A stretch of 64,000 nucleotides of DNA from contig NW_025930722.1 of NCBI RefSeq assembly GCF_000764305.2, positions 94,509 through 158,508 of the forward strand, in the 5' to 3' direction. Shown in pieces: positions 58,054 to 64,000 of the stretch. This stretch comes from Hyalella azteca (Eukaryota > Arthropoda > Malacostraca > Amphipoda > Hyalellidae). Numbering within the stretch: the first letter of the stretch is position 1; each line of letters opens with the position of its first letter. The position numbers and the translations under genes were made by a program. The notes beneath the pieces are model-generated. The model was not told the DNA's origin, did not search any database, and saw nothing but the letters and a program-made list of their open reading frames with translations.

Positions 58054-58230
58054 TCATATGTGTGGCAGCTCTTCCGCAACACCAACCTCGGCCTGAGGGA
58101 ATACTTAAGTTAGAGATAAAATATGCATTCGTTATGCACGGAGAGGCAGTGGCACCTCCACCTCGGGCAACAATGCTCACGAGCTTCTTAATCCCAGCAC
58201 TTTTCAACGTGCGCAGGGCTCAAAAATATT
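58054..58230 (-). CDS. possible gene 3' end, two small exons
   Basis: Minus strand: a stretch reading LKSAGIKKL ends at a donor, CTC followed by GTGAGC. An 88-base intron (58180-58093) ends ATTCCCTCAG. The last exon (58092-58054) reads AEVGVAEELPHI and stops. Frame is kept across the junction, and an AATAAA follows 41 bases later. The alternative is one uninterrupted 60-codon frame over the same bases (58025-58207). Too short to identify; the upstream exon edge was not determined. Confidence 0.2.
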
Positions 58231-58319
58231 TATATTTAAGAGGAAGATTTACCATTTATTGCAGGCTATAGTTGCATCCGACCCATAATAACTGAACACT
58301 TCAGTCAAACGAGAGTTCC

Positions 58320-58510
58320 GGAAGGCAATTGTAGCACAGACTAAACTATTCTCACCGCTATCGTCACACATTATTGTGCAGTTCAGTTCCGTATCATGAC
58401 TACGCGGACAGAACAGAAGGCTGCGAGTTTGTCTATGTATTTAGTGCTAACCCATTCAGCAATTTCATATACAAGTAAGCGAGTTAACTTTGAAGAGTTA
58501 TGGCCTACTA
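58320..58510. repeat. dispersed repeat pair P, copy 1
   Basis: Aligns in the same orientation with 60875-61075: GGCAATTGTA, ACTAAACTATT against ACTGAACTATT, TCATGA, GAGTTTGTCTATGTATTT against GAGCTTGTCCATGTATTT, CAAGTAAGCGAGTTA against AAAGTAAGCGAGTTA. Confidence 0.7.
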
Positions 58511-59664
58511 GAAGTCATCCCCGAATACATTGAAGGTAGGAAGATTTTTAGTATGGTAATGATGGGAAAGGGAAAGATGGAATAGCGGATGATTAATTAT
58601 GAAAGGTATATCCTATAAGAGTTATTCACAGCATTCTGATTATATTTTTACAGTATGGAACAGTCGACATATTGTCACAGTCGTCATCGGTTGAAAAATT
58701 TGCTGCCTGGAAAATGAGATCCCTGTAATGTTTCTGAATATGAGTCAATTTTATTACAGAGTGTAAAAAAGGTACAAAGCGTTTATCTTGAATAATAATT
58801 ATCCGACTCTGCTGTTCTCTGATGTTTTTAAATGGTGTATGTATACAATTTAACTCTCATCAAGAAAACTCAGTTGCGACCTCTACATTATAACAGTGGT
58901 GATTCTCACAGGTATTCTCACCCGATTCTCGACCGTATCGGGTGAGTCGAACTTCAAATGAAAACAAAATTACCATGAATGATAATTCAATACATAAGGC
59001 TAGGTATGAACCCAAACTCTTACATTAAATGTGAAGAAAACACGGTTGAGCAAGGCCCGGCCGTGCAGGTTGCCGGCGCTTGGTCGAGATGACATCACAT
59101 CCTCGTAAGGTGGCGGCCACACCAGACTAAGCCAACTCTGGTCGTCATATACAAAATATTAGCGGAGGAGCGTGCAAACAGTCGCACTGCATCGGAAGGC
59201 TCGAAGACTTGAAGTCGACTATTGCTTATCACTGATGACGCGCCCGCTCTTTGGGCATCATTTCGATGAAGGCTCCATGTGGATTGTTAAGCGCGCTCCA
59301 GCAATGGCATAGGAATCGATTTTGGCATTGCAATCGTCAATATTAATCATGTAATGCGGGGCGCCTCTCCCAGGTGCAGCAAATTATACCATCATTGGGT
59401 CCTAAAATTAAACAGAATCTTTGGGAATTTCATTTGCACACAGTAAATTTTGATTCTCTATTGTCTATTGATATTCTTCCCAAAACAGGTTTTGAAATCA
59501 TGTCACCATTCTTCAAGCCTATATACCTCTATTTTCCGAAGTACCACGAAGCAACAATTACATTGTTGCTTTACTCGGCGGTACACAAATCTTTCCGAAA
59601 TTCTACAACGGCAGGACAAGTTGAGGGGGCGTTGTGTTGGCAAAAGCGACACACAGTCAGCTTT
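58511..59664. other. no gene seen
   Basis: No supportable coding region. A TCTCACAGGTATTCTCACCC string near 58912 is a small local repetition. Confidence 0.45.
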
Positions 59665-59718
59665 GGATAGGTCTTCCCGATGGACCCGTTTCAGGTCTCC
59701 AGGAAACACGTCAAGAAC
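59665..59718 (-). repeat. dispersed repeat pair Q, inverted copy
   Basis: Reverse complement matches 61550-61605: TGACGTGTTTCCTGGAGACC, then a diverged stretch and AGAAGACCTATCCAAA. Confidence 0.75.
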
Positions 59719-60874
59719 ATTACAATAGAAGCTACACATTCGTAGCTTCGAATTTAACTGAAATTTTCAGTAACAATGTACGTGTAATCGCAATTTCATA
59801 TATATGACTTCTGTTACCTTGTTGTTCCGACCTTTAGTTGCTTTTTTTAGCACCGCGGTTGACTTGATAGTTCACACCCTGCATTCTGTTCATGCCCGCC
59901 TTAGAAGCGAATTATTTCGGTATTAGTTTCGCGCTCCTACTCATTTGTTCATATATCATAGTCTGAAGTAGTCAAGCTAACATTTTGAATCAAAATATGT
60001 GGATTATTAAATTCCCTGTCAATATGTTGCTTCGAATTGTTCAAATTATTAGACAATAAAAATTTAAAAGGAAAGAAAATTCCACAAAAATTCATACCAT
60101 TATAGAAAAAGTTTTGAGGTAGGCTGTGTCTACCAGAATAAAGAGTCAGTAGTTGAAGCATTTGACATCCTGCTCCTTGTTAATTCTACAGTGATGGAAA
60201 CTTAGGATACATGAGTCGGCCAATGAATTTATGCTAATGAAGAGGTCGTCTTTAGTTTGGATGTCCAATTAAATACTAGGTTGTGCTCAAAGATTGTTAT
60301 TAGGTTATATAGTAATAATGTTTTTTATAACACGTGATAAACCTGCCAATTTTGGTGCAACTCTCAGATTACCTATTATTACATGACTAAATATATGAAA
60401 TTATTATACATTACCTGGAAGAAGGGCTTGCGAAGAATAAATACTTTAAAGACATCGGTCCAAATGCTCGTGGTGTGAGAAGAACGTTGTAATATGTGTT
60501 TTTCTATGTTTTAATACAAACAAATATGTCAAACAAATATTTGAACATCGAATGCTTCTTCATGACCGAGCGACTGAAGTGTCCGCGGCTGTCGGACAAA
60601 TTCGCCTCATCAAGCGGCGGTTGCCGAGGGCAGCAGCGATGCCCTTAAGCTTTGCCTGATAAATCAATTCAAGCTTGTTTATCCGTATTCGTGAGCGCCC
60701 GAAGCGCGTCTATAGGCTTTGAAGACAAACAGTCATAACATTTCGTGCAATTAAACACATTCCAGCCATGAGGGCTCAAAAATGAACAACAAGGATACAA
60801 TTTTCTAGTCAACGATACAATTGACGACATTGTTTCAAATGCATAACTACTGAAAACTCTGGTCTGCAGAAGTG
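59719..60874. other. no gene seen
   Basis: Short frames only. Confidence 0.5.
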
Positions 60875-61075
60875 CCTAGGCAGGCAATTGTATCCCAAAC
60901 TGAACTATTTTCACTCCCAAATGTAATAAACATAATTGTACAACACAGTTCAATATCATGAGTAAGCGAAAAAAAACACAGACTGCAGGTGAGCTTGTCC
61001 ATGTATTTCGCGCCAACACACTGCAATTGCAATGAAAAAAGTAAGCGAGTTATCGTTAAAGATATATCGCCTTCT
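60875..61075. repeat. dispersed repeat pair P, copy 2
   Basis: See 58320-58510; same orientation, moderately diverged. Confidence 0.7.
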
Positions 61076-61549
61076 TGATGTCTCCTTCGACTCCACGATA
61101 TGGAGTAAATTTCTAGTCTGAAATTGCCTCGTACTAATTATACTATAGCTCTTTGAAAAGATCCACGTGATATTTATGTATTCGTGGAAGAAGTAATATC
61201 TAGAAAGGAGAAGTTGTGTGCTTACGGGCGGCATTTTCTAATAAGTATTTAATATTAAATGGCATGGCAGGAAGATGTGCGACTAAAACTTGCATTCCGG
61301 GCAGAAGTTTGGCACGGGCTAAAAATGTGGTTACGTTAATGAGGTCGATGGCGAATATCGACTTGAGAATATTGCGTTACCATGAGTTATGGCGCTGGAG
61401 CAAGTGGTAAGAAGCAATTTTTAGATCGGAATACTACAATCTTGTGATAAAGGATTCAATATACGAGCGAGGTTCGCGGAAATAATGATTAACTGGCAAC
61501 TGTTTAATATAACGACGAAGATTTCGAACCAACAAGTCATGTGAGGTTT

Positions 61550-61605
61550 GTGACGTGTTTCCTGGAGACCTAAAAACTGGTCTATCGAGAAGACCTATCC
61601 AAAAC
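61550..61605 (+). repeat. dispersed repeat pair Q, direct copy
   Basis: See 59665-59718. Together pairs P and Q suggest an old repeat unit present twice, one copy partly inverted. Confidence 0.75.
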
Positions 61606-62094
61606 TGACTTATAATGTAATTGATACTTCATGGTACTAACTACAATGTAGGTATCAAAAGGCTGGATGAATAATGACATGATTCCGAAAACCGGTCCTC
61701 GAAATATCATAATTAGAAGATGCAAATAAGTTTCGTGTACCAAAAAATTTCTGAAGTTCTCTGTTCTTATTCGTTACCAAAGTATTTTACAACTCGCGGC
61801 AGTAGGAGAAGGCGCCCTGCATGCCATGATTTTGTTGCCTATTGCAGGACCGAAGCCTGAGCCCTTGTTGAGGCTCATGTATCACGTGTGTGAGACGTGC
61901 CAAATATTTACATGCATTGCTTATTACTGACTCATATTGCCCTTCAACGTTGAACCTAAACCCAACTAGAGCGTTTCTTGCGAAGAGTGAAGAACCAGAC
62001 ACGAATATTAAAGCTTAGTAAAACTTGTCTTTCTTATTTATAAACCTTTAACTAACATATTATGTAGGGAAGTAAAATTCTTAAACCATGTAAA
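61606..62094. other. no gene seen
   Basis: Nothing supportable. Confidence 0.5.
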
Positions 62095-62445
62095 GGGAAA
62101 TAATTTGATAGAGAAATTTAATAGAGAATGTTCAAAGACGCGCAACAAGGACGATTCCAGGCTTGAAGGGCAAGTCCTATGAAGAAAGATTAAAGATTAT
62201 GAAGCTTCCAAGCCTCAGTTATCGACGCCTGCGTGGGGACCTCATTGAAGTATACAAGTATTCCGGTGGAAGTCGAGTAGCTATTTCAAACTTTCGTCAG
62301 TAATGGAAAAATACGGTCAAATGACACGATTTTAGATCTTCTGTGAACAAGGCACGAAAAGGAAAAGAATCGGCGACAGGCCACATCAGGCCTACACTGC
62401 AGCGCCGAGATCACTATATGTTATGTTATGTCATGTGAATTGAGC
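62095..62445 (+). pseudogene. CR1/Rex-type LINE, copy 3 (internally deleted 3' end)
   Basis: Plus-strand copy of the family seen at 1.5 and 47 kb. It starts NLIEKF-REC, then GLKGKSYEERLKIMKLPSLS and RRLRGDLIEVYK in shifting frames. It breaks off at about 62260 and resumes at the equivalent of the last codons (SGGSR) plus the 3' end: CAAATGACACGATTTTAGAT, AACAAGGCACGAAAAGG, CGGCGACAGGCCACATCAGG. The tail is TATGTTATGTTATG. About 350 bases of the C-terminal coding region present in copy 2 are missing. Inactive. Confidence 0.85.
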
Positions 62446-64000
62446 GGAAGGAAGGGAAGAATCCAAAATCCATTGTTTCTTTAGCATAGGATATAACACA
62501 GCTTCCTCATATGGGTTAGTAACATATTAACTTTTTTTATGTATAAGAAGCAAAAACTCAAATATTAAGGTGGCGACGCCTCTGGAAAATACAACGCCAA
62601 AAATTACCATTTTCGTTGGCCCACTTCTAATTAAACGCATAGCTTACGTGCACTTACAACAAAATAAATAGATATGAAACTAAAGAGTCATCACTTAAAC
62701 CCAAAAATATATATTAAGAAGGGGCTTCAAACACTCCCGGAGCATAAAATAAATGTTTGTTCACACCTCCGAGTAGCAATGAGAAATACGCTATTTCCTG
62801 GTTACGACCAATCGATGATAATGAATAAAATTATTAGCAATAACAACGACTCAAGAAATTAGGAAATTTCTAGCACCTATAAATTTAAACCTTCAGTTCA
62901 CACACGAACACATCCGTGCTTGTAGGACCATAGACTGAGATAGCGCACAGCTTCCCTGGAATTACAATCAAAATAAGTAACCGAATTGTGAGTAATGAGC
63001 AATCATCGATATGAACTCGTCGAATCCACAAGATGCGGCAGGATTTTGTATGTGATAACAACAAAAAGGCAGTTTCTTCCTAAGTGGAAATGCAAATTAG
63101 TATATTAGTACTCAAGCATCTAGCTTCCAGCGAGAAAGCTATGTAAGGCATCACTCACATATCCCAGTAATTCTGTATGCAATAATAATAAAACACGCGG
63201 GTGATATATTGATAATAAGTGCATATATCACCAATTACCTTCATTATTGCAACAGCTTTAAAACTTAAAGCACTGAAGCCACTTTAACAGAAACTCGGCA
63301 GAAGACAAGTTTTCTGACGTTACATATAAATCGCCGTTATTCACCAACGAAAAACAGCGGCCACTTTACAGTCAGAAGCCACGGCGTGTCAATGATACGC
63401 TGCAGCCATAACAGCAGGCACGTCTACACTGATGCTCTCTATTAACGGCAGTTAAATGTAGTTACATTCCTTATAATTTTTAAATTTATTCGGCTTTACT
63501 CTCCATTAGGGAACGAAACAACTATGAATATTTCCTAAACATTAGTACAAAACTCTTTTTAGCTGAGACAGATCGACTGCAAACTAAATTATCCTGAAAC
63601 GCCGCATTACAAAACTTTAGTGAGCAGGGGAGCGGGTCAACCAAGTCCCTATTATTCAAGTATTTATTCAAATATTTATTTATTATAACTTTAACGATTC
63701 GCCAGTGGACCAAAGCCGCCGGCACGAACATTCGACCTAATGAGGTAGAGTTTGGCCGAGTCTGCGGTGATAGGCGATGCCAACTGCAAATATCAATGCA
63801 ATTAAAATTAACGCACCGTTCATGTTTAATTTTATATTAATATCAAGAAAGAATTTCCACGCATTTTACGAAACCTTTACAGGGCTCCACATTACTGGAC
63901 AATTGACGTCTCCTTCTTTTTGGGGGTTGCAATAATATAAATAAATGTGCATGAGGAACACAAAGTGATAACGAATGACTTACGATCACCGTAGCATGAC
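62446..64000. other. no gene seen
   Basis: AT-rich, with frames of 60-70 codons at most and no recognisable repeats beyond short ATTTATT tracts near 63660. Confidence 0.5.

Overview
This window reads as non-coding, transposon-rich nuclear DNA from an animal, most likely an arthropod. The evidence is an AT-rich, stop-dense background, no bacterial-style operons, several decayed non-LTR retrotransposons (LINEs), two kinds of decayed mariner-like DNA transposase, several terminal- or internal-inverted-repeat elements and many short tandem arrays. The few coding candidates have GT-AG splice signals and AATAAA sites. I cannot name the species. No rRNA, tRNA, CRISPR array or intact conserved gene was found.

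Layout. 1-9 kb: a truncated CR1/Rex-type LINE (1545-2106, minus), an internally deleted mariner pseudogene (6714-7208, minus) and a LINE remnant joining an endonuclease fragment to a reverse-transcriptase C-terminus (7490-8640, plus). 9-26 kb: tandem arrays (10.0, 17.4, 18.3, 23.8, 25.4 kb), a degenerate satellite-like cluster (14.34-15.47 kb), a foldback hairpin (19.7 kb), a 383-bp element with very long inverted repeats and TA flanks (21173-21555), and a conserved exon-like block (16547-16737, minus) whose damaged paralogue lies at 41.2-41.4 kb. 26-43 kb: mostly featureless, with five scattered copies of a short motif, a few hairpins and two tandem arrays. 43-52 kb: a dispersed repeat at 43.1 kb, a decayed DDE transposase (44.8-45.5 kb), and a compound LINE region where a CR1/Rex-type fragment (47.03-48.29 kb) abuts a GC-rich Ingi/Vingi-like 5' part (48.29-49.97 kb). 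A 0.97-kb terminal-inverted-repeat element (51171-52138) sits inside a second copy of the 43.1-kb repeat.

52.5-58.2 kb is the most unusual stretch. It has three related palindrome-rich inverted-repeat modules within a roughly 1.1-1.4-kb tandem duplication. Next comes a minus-strand, multi-exon candidate gene coding a very acidic protein with a plausible polyadenylation signal, then a related short inverted repeat and a second possible terminal exon. 58-64 kb holds more diverged dispersed repeats and a third copy of the CR1/Rex-type LINE 3' end.

The transposon genes are all broken and do not form a working system. The best candidates for real or recently real genes are the 16.5/41.3-kb duplicated exon and the 55.87-57.35-kb acidic gene. 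All comparisons were made by eye within the window, so family names come from protein motifs, and percentages and boundaries are approximate.
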